Shown here: piece after piece, positions 33,006 to 40,152 of the stretch
How positions within the stretch are numbered: the first letter of the stretch is position 1
How the letters are laid out: every line of letters starts with the position of its first letter
DNA from: CAWDDG01 sp963801065
GTDB lineage: Bacteria > Actinomycetota > Actinomycetes > Jiangellales > Jiangellaceae
Assembly (NCBI GenBank): GCA_963801065.1
Contig: CAWDDG010000007.1
Coordinates: forward strand, 124,001 to 188,000
DNA: 64,000 bases
Direction: 5' to 3'
Notes under the pieces: generated by a model
What the model saw: only the letters and a program-made list of their open reading frames with translations
Databases searched by the model: none
What the model was told of the DNA's origin: nothing
Position numbers and translations under genes: made by a program

Positions 33006-33028
33006 GTCGTAGTAGAGCTCGAACTCGT
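33006..33028 (-). repeat. internal copy of the glnA1 3' end
   Basis: 23 bases match glnA1 positions 36864-36886 exactly, including the GTAGAGCTCGAACTC core and the following GT. It therefore extends further into glnA1 than the left copy and has no mismatch. I interpret it as the junction between two elements that integrated in turn at the same site. Confidence 0.85.
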
Positions 33029-33118
33029 CTCGCTCCGTTGACGACCGTTGGACGTTGCCGCGATCCGCCGTCTGACCTGCACAAACGCCATACCGGACCG
33101 TTGGCATCCGTTGAGCGT

Positions 33119-33139
33119 CTGCGGACTATCCTGCGGACT
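33119..33139 (+). repeat. CTGCGGACT pair near the internal att copy
   Basis: CTGCGGACT at 33119-33127 and 33131-33139, 12-base period, about 91 bases to the right of the internal att copy. Compare 23126-23145 near the left copy. A candidate integrase arm site. Confidence 0.45.
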
Positions 33140-33224
33140 AGACCTAGATCAACTACAGCGGCCCCGCCGGGTGCGCGAACACCGCGACGGGGCCTAGGCA
33201 CCCGACCCTGGGAGGTCGAGCACC

Positions 33225-33386
33225 ATGTCCACTACGTTCCCACCGTCCGAGCCCGCCCGCCACGGCTGGGCCGAGCTGCTCACGCTGGTCGGCGCGGTCC
33301 GCCGGCTCGCCCACGACGTCACCCTGACCCCGGCCGAGGCGCTCGACCGCATCCGCGACGCGCTCGCCGACTACGACCGCGCCTGA
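33225..33386 (+). CDS. small phage/ICE-type protein
   Basis: 53 residues from ATG 33225, preceded by GGGAGG 9-14 bases upstream: STTFPPSEPARHGWAELLTLVGAVRRLAHDVTLTPAEALDRIRDALADYDRA. A single helical protein with no membrane segment. Small genes of this size and character (helical, Ala/Leu-rich, with their own strong ribosome site and terminator) are common at the start of actinobacterial integrative elements. A terminator-like hairpin follows at once (33403-33428). Function unknown. Confidence 0.6.
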   Translation: MSTTFPPSEPARHGWAELLTLVGAVRRLAHDVTLTPAEALDRIRDALADYDRA

Positions 33387-33402
33387 CCCCGCACCACACG
33401 GC

Positions 33403-33428
33403 GGCCCGCACCTGCGAGGGTGCGGGCC
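33403..33428 (+). terminator. GC-rich hairpin after the small gene
   Basis: GGCCCGCACC (33403-33412) pairs with GGTGCGGGCC (33419-33428), loop of 6 bases, 17 bases after the TGA. The same stem occurs at 35161-35187 behind the phage-type gene at 34890, so it is duplicated around the IS. Confidence 0.7.
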
Positions 33429-33442
33429 GTCTGGCGTTCATG

Positions 33443-34878
33443 GAACATGTGTCCCTCTCCTCGGCTTCGTGTGGGTGTGCGCGGCCGGGTTGAGGCGGGG
33501 ATCTGTTGCGGCGCAAGGGTTTCGTGGCGTCGCCGGCGGCGTTGAGTGACGCGCACGTGGGGCGGGCCTAGGTTCGTGGTTGCTGAGACCGTCGAGCCGA
33601 GGGAGCCACGCACGTGCGCGTCACTACCGCATTCAACCGGGTCTTGTCGGTGCCGGGTACCTCGGTCGGTTCGGTGAGCTTCACCGATTCCGGGCTGGTG
33701 CTGGGGGTCCGGCGCCGCGCTCGCCGGCATCGCTGCCCGTGCGGCTGGTCGACCGGGTTCCGCTACGACGTGTCCCGTCGGCGGTGGCGGCATCTGGACT
33801 TCGGCGCCACCCGGGTGTGGTTGGAGGCCGAGATTGCCCGGTTGGATTGCCGCCGCTGCGGGCGGGTGCGCACCGAGGAGGTGCCGTGGGCGCGGCCGGG
33901 TGCCCGGTGCACCCGGGACTTCGAGGACGTGATCGGCTGGCTGGCGCAGCGGATGGACAAGACCAGTGTGTCGCGGCTGCTGCGCTGCGCCTGGGAGACC
34001 GTGGACCGGGCGGTCAAACGGGTGGTGGCCGACCATCTCGATGACACCCGGCTGGATCGGTTGTACCGGATCGGGGTGGATGAGGTCTCCCACCGGCTCG
34101 GGCACCGGTACCTGACCGTGGTCGCCGACCATGACACCGGTCGGGTGGTGTGGGTGGCACGCGACCGCACCAAACAAGCCTTCGCCGGGTTCTTCGACGC
34201 CCTGGGTGAGCAACCCAGCGCGGCGCTGACCGCGGTCACCTGCGACGCCGCCGGCGCCTACCAGTCGGTGGCCCGGGCCCGGGCGGTCAACGCCACCATC
34301 TGTCTGGACCCGTTCCATGTGATCAAGTGGGCGAACGAGGCGTTGGACGCGTTCTACCGCAGCACCCCACCGCTGCCCACCCTCGACGATGTCGCCGGAT
34401 GGAAGTCCGGGCAACGCCGCCGGCCGAACTGGCAGCGGCTGCGGGTCGCGTTGCGTACCGGCGGTGAACGCCTCGACGACCGACAACACGCCCTGATCAC
34501 CGCGATGCGCCGGCACAGCCGACGACTGTGGCGGGCCTGGCAGCTCAAAGAGGAACTCCGCGAGCTCTACCACGGCACCGAGCCGGCCGCCGCCCGGGCC
34601 AACCTCAAGAGCTGGATCACCGCAGCGCTGCGCAGCCGCATCGGCCCCATGCAGACCCTGGCCCGCCGGCTCCGCAAGCACCTCGACGCCGTCATCGCCG
34701 CCGTCGAACTCGGACTGTCCAACTCCCGACTCGAAGGCATCAACACCAAGATCAGAGTCATCCAACGCCGCGGCTACGGCCACCGAAACCCCGACACACT
34801 GACCGCGATGATCTACCTCTGCCTCGGCGGAATCAACATCCCCTACCCACACAAACGTGAGGAGAGGGACATGTGTTC
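33443..34878 (+). mobile_element. ISL3-family insertion sequence
   Basis: Terminal inverted repeats are seen at 33443-33477 and 34844-34878: both start GAACA(T/C)(G/A)TGTCCCTCTCCTC and go on to GTGTGGGT after a 6-base gap of low match. Between them lies one transposase gene (from 33614). The total of 1,436 bases is normal for ISL3. I find no target duplication: the 8 bases outside the ends (CGTTCATG and GAAACTGA) differ. The internal 170 bases before the start are the promoter side. Confidence 0.88.
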
Positions 34879-35062
34879 GAAACTGAGGGATGATGGGCGG
34901 CAACACCGGCTGGACTCCGGGCAGGGCGATCCTCAACGGCGTCGGCGCGCACAGGCCCCAGCACGGCCCGTGGCCGCACGTGCCGATCCTCGCCCGAGTC
35001 GTGTGGGCCGACACCGGCCAGGAGGAGTGGCTCGAGACGGTGGCGATGGGCTGGACCGGTGA
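33614..35062 (+). CDS. ISL3-family transposase
   Basis: 482 codons from GTG 33614. N-terminal zinc-binding CPCGW and CRRCGRVRTEEVPWARPG, then an HTH part (VSRLLRCAWETVDRAVKRV). The DDE core follows: RIGVDEVSHRLGHRYLTVVADHDTGRVV (first Asp), TAVTCDAAGAYQSVARARA (second Asp) and SNSRLEGINTKIRVIQRRGYGHR (Glu). The conserved protein ends near CLGGINIPYPHKRE. In this copy there is no stop before the IS end, and the frame runs about 60 codons into flanking DNA, overlapping the gene at 34890. Probably active or recently active in other copies. Confidence 0.92.
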   Translation: MRVTTAFNRVLSVPGTSVGSVSFTDSGLVLGVRRRARRHRCPCGWSTGFRYDVSRRRWRHLDFGATRVWLEAEIARLDCRRCGRVRTEEVPWARPGARCTRDFEDVIGWLAQRMDKTSVSRLLRCAWETVDRAVKRVVADHLDDTRLDRLYRIGVDEVSHRLGHRYLTVVADHDTGRVVWVARDRTKQAFAGFFDALGEQPSAALTAVTCDAAGAYQSVARARAVNATICLDPFHVIKWANEALDAFYRSTPPLPTLDDVAGWKSGQRRRPNWQRLRVALRTGGERLDDRQHALITAMRRHSRRLWRAWQLKEELRELYHGTEPAAARANLKSWITAALRSRIGPMQTLARRLRKHLDAVIAAVELGLSNSRLEGINTKIRVIQRRGYGHRNPDTLTAMIYLCLGGINIPYPHKREERDMCSKLRDDGRQHRLDSGQGDPQRRRRAQAPARPVAARADPRPSRVGRHRPGGVARDGGDGLDR

Positions 35063-35144
35063 GCTGGTCAAGGTCGACATGCGCCGCACCGACTACAGCG
35101 TCAACGCCTGCTGGCTGCGCGCCGAGGACGTCAAGCGGCGCTGA
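34890..35144 (+). CDS. phage-type hypothetical protein
   Basis: 84 residues, ATG 34890 or 34893, starting 12 bases after the IS. The text PHVPILARVVWADTGQEEWLETVAMGWTGELVKVDM, with NACWLRAEDVKRR at the end, is the typical form of small proteins on actinobacterial prophages and integrative elements: a beta-rich 60-residue core that ends in WxxAxDVxRR. Function unknown. The IS next door may have removed its original promoter. A terminator-like hairpin follows (35159-35189). Confidence 0.6.
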   Translation: MMGGNTGWTPGRAILNGVGAHRPQHGPWPHVPILARVVWADTGQEEWLETVAMGWTGELVKVDMRRTDYSVNACWLRAEDVKRR

Positions 35145-35158
35145 CCACACGCGCCACG

Positions 35159-35189
35159 ACGGCCCGCACCTGCGAAGGGTGCGGGCCGT
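35159..35189 (+). terminator. GC-rich hairpin after the phage-type gene
   Basis: ACGGCCCGCACC (35159-35170) pairs with GGTGCGGGCCGT (35178-35189), 12 bp, 7-base loop. It is a near copy of the hairpin at 33403-33428 and could serve the plus-strand gene and the converging minus-strand gene. Confidence 0.75.
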
Positions 35190-35218
35190 TCGTCGCTCTA
35201 CGGGGGTAACAGGAGTCT

Positions 35219-36109
35219 CAGCGGTTGGCGTCAGCAAGCGTTCCGGACGTGTCGCCGTCCGGGTCGTAGACCGAGCAAACGACCTCGCGGTCGCCGCCGT
35301 TCCAAGTCTCCTCGTCGTACGGGTACAGATAGTTGTAGATAGAGCACCGATTCCTCATAGGGCAGTCCGACGAAGCTCTCAAACTCCGCAGCGCACACCT
35401 CGTCGGCCTGGGCGGCCACCGCCTCATCACCGGGGAAGTCCCCATCGGGAAGAGTCACAACGGCGTATACCTCCTCGCTGTGCGGCTCCGAGCACGGCAC
35501 GGTCTCGACGGTGAGAATCACTTCTTCACCCACGGGCAGCGAATCGGCGACACAGTCCCCCACCTCGAGGTCAAGAACGTCGACCTCTCCGGCTCCAGGC
35601 GGCGCCGTCTCCTGCGCCTGCGTCGGCGCGGAGGTCTCGTCCGGCGAGCCGGTGTTCTCGGCCGCCGGCGAGGCGGTGTCCTCCGGGCCCACCCAGAACT
35701 CCAGATCCGCCCACGCGATGAGGATCACCAGGCCGACGATCGAGACAACCACCGCGACCGCGCTGGTGATGATCCCCCACAACGCCATCGTCCCGTTGGT
35801 GGCCTCGCCCCGCCTGGCGCGGCCACGCCCGACGAAGCCCAGGATCAGGCCGATCACACCGAGTATCCCGGCGACCCAAAAGAAGAACGGGATGATGCCG
35901 ATGACCACTCCGACGATCCCGAGAATCAGAGCGGCGATCCCCAGGCCATTCCGCGGAGCCTGTTGGACGGCGGCCTGGTAGGCGGGCCCTGTCGGCGCGA
36001 TCGTGTGCTCAGTCCACGCGGAGCCGTCCCAATACCGCTGTTGCCCAGCCGGGGCGTCCACACCTTCGTCCGGATACCAACCGGCTGGCGGGGCCTGGTC
36101 ACCTGTCAT
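35219..36109 (-). pseudogene. DUF2510/DUF4190/septum-formation membrane protein with frameshift
   Basis: From ATG 36109: PAGWYPDEG with YWDGSAWTEH is a DUF2510 domain; IAALILGIVGVVIGIIPFFFWVAGILGVIGLILG and GIITSAVAVVVSIVGLVILIAW are the paired helices of DUF4190; then an acidic linker and a DVLDLEVGDCVADSLPVGEE start of the septum-formation-like domain (Cys, VPCSEPHSEEVYAVV). The frame breaks near 35345 after PYEESVL; one base fewer would give SIYNYLYPYDEETWNGGDREVVCSVYDP to the stop at 35219. The outer-face domain would be cut. The gene has one +1 shift, the same kind as in the 53-57 kb region. Confidence 0.8.
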
Positions 36110-36317
36110 CGAAGTCCCCCTCGGACTGATCGGACTCGCTGAGCAGAACCCGGATGCGGCGCAGCGCGTCGTCCGGTGCCAGGCTGGGATCTTAGGCGAT
36201 CCGGCGGACCTCGCGGAGCCGTTCGGGCACGATGGGTTCCACGGCCTCGACCTCCCAACGGATGTCACCGACGTCGAGGACACCGCCACAGACCCCCTGG
36301 CCGGTTGTACGTATGTC
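36110..36317. other. intergenic with a short remnant
   Basis: On the minus strand a frame of about 38 codons without a start reads GDIRWEVEAVEPIVPERLREVRRIA and stop, near 36195-36310; it may be the end of a lost gene. Otherwise no feature. Confidence 0.3.
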
Positions 36318-36596
36318 CTACCGCTCCCCGGGTTCGGCCTCGGCGGCTATGCCTAGCTGCCGCATCAGCGCGGCGGCCGCGTCCTGCGCCTTCGCTATCT
36401 CCTCCGGCGAGAGTGGGATCTCGGAGTTGCTATAGGCGATGTACTGCGTCGGAGAGCTGATGTGCTGCGCGTGGAGAGTGAACGTCAGCAGCGGCGTCCA
36501 CTCGGTTTTGTGACTCACCTTTGCATCGATGCGGACGACGTAGTCGCGCCCCTGTGGCACCACACCGGGGAACGGCCCGCCGAACTCTATGAACAC
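36318..36596 (-). CDS. hypothetical protein, probably 5'-truncated
   Basis: 92 residues from GTG 36596: FIEFGGPFPGVVPQGRDYVVRIDAKVSHKTEW, then TPLLTFTLHAQHISSPTQYIAYSNSEIPLSPEEIAKAQDAAAALMRQLGI. The composition, with many Thr, Ile and Gln residues, looks like real coding DNA, but I recognise no family. In-frame text continues upstream for about 16 codons (to a TGA at about 36644), overlapping the integrase remnant on the other strand. The junction of the two fragments suggests that recombination cut both. Confidence 0.45.
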   Translation of the reverse strand: MFIEFGGPFPGVVPQGRDYVVRIDAKVSHKTEWTPLLTFTLHAQHISSPTQYIAYSNSEIPLSPEEIAKAQDAAAALMRQLGIAAEAEPGER

Positions 36597-36629
36597 CTGT
36601 TGGGCTGTGCGCCCTGGGACCGCGAACGC

Positions 36630-36851
36630 TTCCTGGCGTCACTGCTGATCGCGTCCGGCGCCGACGTGAAGGTCGTCCAGACGCGGCTACGGCACGCCTC
36701 GGCGACCACGACGCTGAACACCTACGCGCACATGTGGCCCGACGCGGACGAGTCCACCCGGGCAGCGATCGGCGACGTTCTCGCGGCTCGTGCGGACTCC
36801 CTGCGGACTGAGCGATCTTCGTCGGGGTGTTCGCCCAGGTCAGAGGCCTAG
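36630..36851 (+). pseudogene. tyrosine integrase, C-terminal remnant
   Basis: From 36630: FLASLLIASGADVKVVQTRLRHASATTTLNTYAHMWPDADESTRAAIGDVL, with stop at 36849-36851. This is the C-terminal end of the phage integrase fold: LRHASATTTLNTYAHMW holds the catalytic His and Tyr. The His-Xaa-Xaa-Arg box and all N-terminal parts are missing; upstream text in frame is unrelated. The stop lies 6 bases from the right att copy, as expected for an integrase gene next to its attachment site. It is not functional. Confidence 0.85.
36791..36809 (+). repeat. (C)TGCGGACT pair near the right att copy
   Basis: TGCGGACT at 36791-36798 and CTGCGGACT at 36801-36809, within the integrase tail, about 50 bases left of the right att copy. 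Compare 23126-23145 and 33119-33139. A candidate integrase arm site that also encodes the integrase C-terminus. Confidence 0.4.
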
Positions 36852-36857
36852 TGATGG

Positions 36858-36886
36858 CTAGATGTCGTAGTAGAGCTCGAACTCGT
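36858..36886 (-). repeat. glnA1 3' end, right boundary of the island (attR/attB)
   Basis: The last 29 bases of glnA1 share 26 of 27 bases with the left copy (22998-23024) and 23 of 23 with the internal copy (33006-33028). The intact glnA1 lies to the right. The island thus sits downstream of glnA1 and leaves the gene whole, as usual for elements that use a gene 3' end. Confidence 0.9.
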
Positions 36887-38282
36887 GCGGGTGCGGGCGT
36901 AGGCGGATCGGGTCGATCTCGTTCGCACGCTTCCAGTCGATCCAGGTCTCGATCAGATCCGGCGTGAACACGCCGCCCTCGAGCAGGAAGTCGTGGTCGG
37001 CCTCGAGGGCGTCGAGAACCTCTGGCAGCGAACCGGGTACCTGCTGTACCTGGGCGTGCTCCTCCGGAGGCAGATCGTAGAGATCCTTGTCAATCGGCTC
37101 CGGCGGCTCGATCTTGTTGCGGATGCCGTCGATTCCGGCCATCAGCATCGCGGCGAAGGCGATGTAAGGGTTGCACGACGGATCCGGCACCCGGAACTCG
37201 ATCCGCTTGGCCTTCGGGTTGGACCCGGTGATCGGGATACGGACGCAGGCCGAACGGTTGCGCTGGCTGTAGACGAGGTTGACCGGCGCTTCGAAGCCGG
37301 GCACCAGGCGGTGATACGAGTTCACGGTCGGGTTGGTGAACGCAAGCAGGCTGGGGGCGTGCTTGAGCAGGCCTCCGATGTACCACCGCCCGGTATCCGA
37401 CAGGCCGGCGTACCCGAGCTCGTCGTAGAAGAGCGGCTGGCCGTCCTTCCAGATGCTCTGATGGCAGTGCATGCCGGAGCCGTTGTCGCCGAAGATCGGC
37501 TTCGGCATGAACGTCACCGTTCGGCCGTCGGCACGCGCGGTGTTCTTGACGATGTACTTGTACTTCATCAGGTTGTCGGCCTGCTTGAGCAGCGTGTCGA
37601 ATCGGATGTCGATCTCCGCCTGCCCCGCAGTCCCGACTTCGTGATGCTGCATCTCGACCGTGATGCCGGCCGCCATGAGGTTCGTCAGCATCTCCGATCG
37701 CAGGTCGGTCAGGTGGTCCATCGGCGGCACCGGGAAGTACCCCTGCTTGTAGCGCGGCTTGTAGCCGAGGTTGCCGCCCTCCTCCTTCCGCCCGGTGTTC
37801 CAGGCCGCCTCGACGGAGTCGATGTAGTAGTAGCTCGCGCTCTGCTTGGTCTCGAACCGCACGTCGTCGAAGATGTAGAACTCGGCCTCCGGGCCGAAGT
37901 AGGCGGTGTCTCCGATCCCGGAGCTCTTCAGGTAGGCCTCCGCCTTGCTGGCAATGTTGCGCGGGTCCCGGCTGTAGGGCTCGTCGGTGAACGGGTCGAC
38001 GATGAAGAAGTTGATCACCAGCGTCTTCGCCTGGCGGAAGCGGTCCACGAATGCGCTTGTCGGGTCAGCGATGAGTTTCATGTCCGACTCGTGGATCGCC
38101 TGGAACCCACGGATCGAGGAGCCGTCGAACATCAGACCTTCGGCGACGGCGTCGGCGTCGAACGCGCCCGCCGGCACGGTGAAGTGCTGCATGACCCCCG
38201 GTAGGTCGCAGAAACGCACGTCGATGAACTCGACGCCCTCGTCCTCGACGAAAGCAAGTAGCTCGTCGGCGTTGGTGAACAT
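36858..38282 (-). CDS. glnA: type I glutamine synthetase, GlnA1 (GSI-beta)
   Basis: 474 residues from ATG 38282 (AGGAGG 5-10 bases upstream). GSI-beta hallmarks: MFDGSSIRGFQAIHESDM, EAEFYIFDDVRF, HEVGTAGQAEIDIRFDTL, NGSGMHCHQSIW and NRSACVRIPI; the adenylylation loop is KDLYDLPPEE, with the Tyr that GlnE modifies. It makes glutamine from glutamate, ammonia and ATP as a dodecamer. The conserved C-terminus HEFELYYDI is at the island boundary. GlnE lies across the island at 17973-20984, convergent with this gene, as in mycobacteria, where the two are adjacent. Confidence 0.97.
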   Translation of the reverse strand: MFTNADELLAFVEDEGVEFIDVRFCDLPGVMQHFTVPAGAFDADAVAEGLMFDGSSIRGFQAIHESDMKLIADPTSAFVDRFRQAKTLVINFFIVDPFTDEPYSRDPRNIASKAEAYLKSSGIGDTAYFGPEAEFYIFDDVRFETKQSASYYYIDSVEAAWNTGRKEEGGNLGYKPRYKQGYFPVPPMDHLTDLRSEMLTNLMAAGITVEMQHHEVGTAGQAEIDIRFDTLLKQADNLMKYKYIVKNTARADGRTVTFMPKPIFGDNGSGMHCHQSIWKDGQPLFYDELGYAGLSDTGRWYIGGLLKHAPSLLAFTNPTVNSYHRLVPGFEAPVNLVYSQRNRSACVRIPITGSNPKAKRIEFRVPDPSCNPYIAFAAMLMAGIDGIRNKIEPPEPIDKDLYDLPPEEHAQVQQVPGSLPEVLDALEADHDFLLEGGVFTPDLIETWIDWKRANEIDPIRLRPHPHEFELYYDI

Positions 38283-38437
38283 CCAACCTCCTCGCCCGGC
38301 GTCGAGCCGGGGCACCCGTCATCGACCTCGTCCTCGGGACCCGCAGAGCGGGACCTGTGTCGCGCCGACCGTACGAGGGGGCGATTTCCCGGCCGTGTCC
38401 CGGATGTTTCGCCCGTGTTACGCACGCCGCCGGCCGG
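38283..38437. other. intergenic upstream of glnA1
   Basis: 155 bases between glnA1 and the DUF4191 gene on the same strand. Expected to hold the glnA1 promoter. I cannot identify a GlnR box with confidence. Confidence 0.4.
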
Positions 38438-39145
38438 TCAGCGTTGCGGTGGCATGCCTCCGCGCGGGATCTTCATGCCGCGGGGGAGTGGGCCCTTGGG
38501 CATCGGCACCGGCTGAGTGCCGAGCGCCCGTAACCGCGAGCGCAGCTCGGTGACCTCGGCCGGACGCAGGTTGCGGGGCAGCTTCATGACGTACTTCGCG
38601 AGCCGGCGCAGCGGCACCTGATCCTCGTCGTTGCCGACGATGATGTCGTAGACCGGTGCCTCGCCCACGACCCGCGAGTGGCGGCGCTTCTCCTGGATCA
38701 GCAGGTTGGCCACACGCGTCGCGGACTCGCCCTCACCCACCAGGATCACACCAGGGCGGCCGACGACCCGGTGGACCACGTCCTGGTGCCGGTTGGCTGC
38801 CACGAGTGGGGTCGCGTCCCAGCCTCGCCGGAGCGTGCCCAGCGCGGCCATCGCGGCGCCGCGCTCGCCCTCGATCTGGGAGTACGCGGCGCGCTCCGCC
38901 CGTCTGCCGAACACCAGCGCGCCGGCCAGCACTGCCATAGGAAGCCCGATGATCGGCCAGAGCCACAACGGGCCGACGAACACACCGACCAGAACCAGCA
39001 CGGCGAGAACGGCGAGCACGGTGCCGAGGGCGATCCAGCCGATGTACGGATCGGACCGCTTCGCCATCCGGTAGGTCTGTCTGACCTGGGCGAAGCGTCC
39101 CTTCTTCTCGGACCCCTCCGGACCGTCACTGCCCCTGCGCGCCAT
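38438..39145 (-). CDS. DUF4191 membrane protein
   Basis: 235 residues. Basic N-terminus (RRGSDGPEGSEKKGRFAQVRQTYRMAKRSD), two adjacent membrane helices (about residues 37-56 and 60-80) and a cytoplasmic C-terminal domain of about 150 residues with VVHRVVGRPGVILVGEGESATRVANLLIQEKRRHSRV. This matches DUF4191, a family conserved in Actinobacteria next to lipA (Rv2219 in M. tuberculosis). No activity known. ATG 39145. It probably shares a transcript with lipA and lipB upstream. Confidence 0.92.
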   Translation of the reverse strand: MARRGSDGPEGSEKKGRFAQVRQTYRMAKRSDPYIGWIALGTVLAVLAVLVLVGVFVGPLWLWPIIGLPMAVLAGALVFGRRAERAAYSQIEGERGAAMAALGTLRRGWDATPLVAANRHQDVVHRVVGRPGVILVGEGESATRVANLLIQEKRRHSRVVGEAPVYDIIVGNDEDQVPLRRLAKYVMKLPRNLRPAEVTELRSRLRALGTQPVPMPKGPLPRGMKIPRGGMPPQR

Positions 39146-39197
39146 GGCGGATAGGTTACGGGGCCGTGGACGTGCGGCCGAAACCGGTCAGCCGAGC

Positions 39198-40142
39198 TCA
39201 GCTGGCGCGGACGTCGGCGGTCATTCGTGCCTCGATCGCCTGCCGGTAGAGGCGGCCCGCACGGTACGAGGAGCGCACCAGGGGACCGGACATCACACCG
39301 GCGAAGCCGACCTGCTCGGCCTCCTCGCGGAGCGCAACGAACTCCTCGGGCTTCACCCAGCGCTCCACCGGATGGTGGCGTGGCGAGGGTCGCAGATACT
39401 GGGTGATCGTGATGAGGTCGCAGCCGGCCCCCTGCAGGTCGAGCAATGCCTGCGAGATCTCCTCGCGGGTCTCGCCCATACCCAGGATCAGGTTCGACTT
39501 GGTGACCATGCCCGCGGCCCGCGCCATCGAGATGACCTCGAGGGACCGCTCGTAACGGAACGCCGGCCGGATCCGCTTGAAGATCCTCGGAACGGTCTCG
39601 ACGTTGTGTGCGAAAACCTCGGGCGCGGCGTCGAACACCTGCTGGAGCAGATCGGCCTTGCCGGAGAAGTCAGGGGTGAGGATCTCGACGCCGGTGCCGG
39701 GGTTGAGCCCGTGGATCGCCCGGATGGTCTCGGCGTAGAGCCACGCACCCTCGTCCGGGAGGTCGTCCCTGGCGACACCGGTGACCGTGGCGTAGCGAAG
39801 GCCCATGGCCTGCACGGACTCGGCCACCCGGCGCGGCTCGTCGCGGTCGAGCGGCTCAGGTTTTCCGGTGTCGATCTGGCAGAAGTCGCAGCGCCGGGTG
39901 CAGTGGTCGCCGCCGATGAGGAACGTCGCCTCACGGTCCTCCCAGCACTCGAAGATGTTGGGACAGCCGGCTTCCTGGCACACCGTGTGCAGGCCCTCGC
40001 GCTTCACCAGGGCGTGGAGCTCGCGGTACTCGGGGCCCATCCGGGCCGTCGTCTTGATCCACGACGGCTTCTTCTCGATCGGCGTCGCGCTGTTGCGCAC
40101 CTCGAGGCGCAGCAGTCGACGGCCTTCGGGTGCGACGCTCAC
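39198..40142 (-). CDS. lipA: lipoyl synthase (radical SAM)
   Basis: 314 residues from GTG 40142. Two 4Fe-4S sites are visible: the auxiliary cluster CQEAGCPNIFECW (CX4CX5C, about residues 54-65) and the radical-SAM cluster HCTRRCDFCQID (CX3CX2C, about 80-89). The RSSYRAG end supplies the serine/arginine motif required by LipA. It inserts two sulfur atoms into octanoyl groups on lipoyl domains. A longer open frame to 40328 runs through lipB and is not used. It is 10 bases downstream of lipB and both serve the SucB lipoyl domains encoded at 44-46 kb. Confidence 0.96.
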   Translation of the reverse strand: MSVAPEGRRLLRLEVRNSATPIEKKPSWIKTTARMGPEYRELHALVKREGLHTVCQEAGCPNIFECWEDREATFLIGGDHCTRRCDFCQIDTGKPEPLDRDEPRRVAESVQAMGLRYATVTGVARDDLPDEGAWLYAETIRAIHGLNPGTGVEILTPDFSGKADLLQQVFDAAPEVFAHNVETVPRIFKRIRPAFRYERSLEVISMARAAGMVTKSNLILGMGETREEISQALLDLQGAGCDLITITQYLRPSPRHHPVERWVKPEEFVALREEAEQVGFAGVMSGPLVRSSYRAGRLYRQAIEARMTADVRAS

Positions 40143-40152
40143 AGGCTCGAGC

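Larger units (their letters stand above)
32751..33224. other. 474-base att-like region, no gene
   Basis: No coding sequence. It holds an inverted copy of the glnA1 terminus (32974-32991), a direct copy (33006-33028), and a CTGCGGACT pair (33119-33139); it separates the two accessory elements. A GGCCCCG/CGGGGCC pair at about 33160-33195 may be a small hairpin. Confidence 0.6.

Noticed and set aside
33371..35089. A 572-codon frame antisense to the ISL3 transposase
   Set aside because: Low-complexity translation; the transposase on the other strand accounts for the codon bias.
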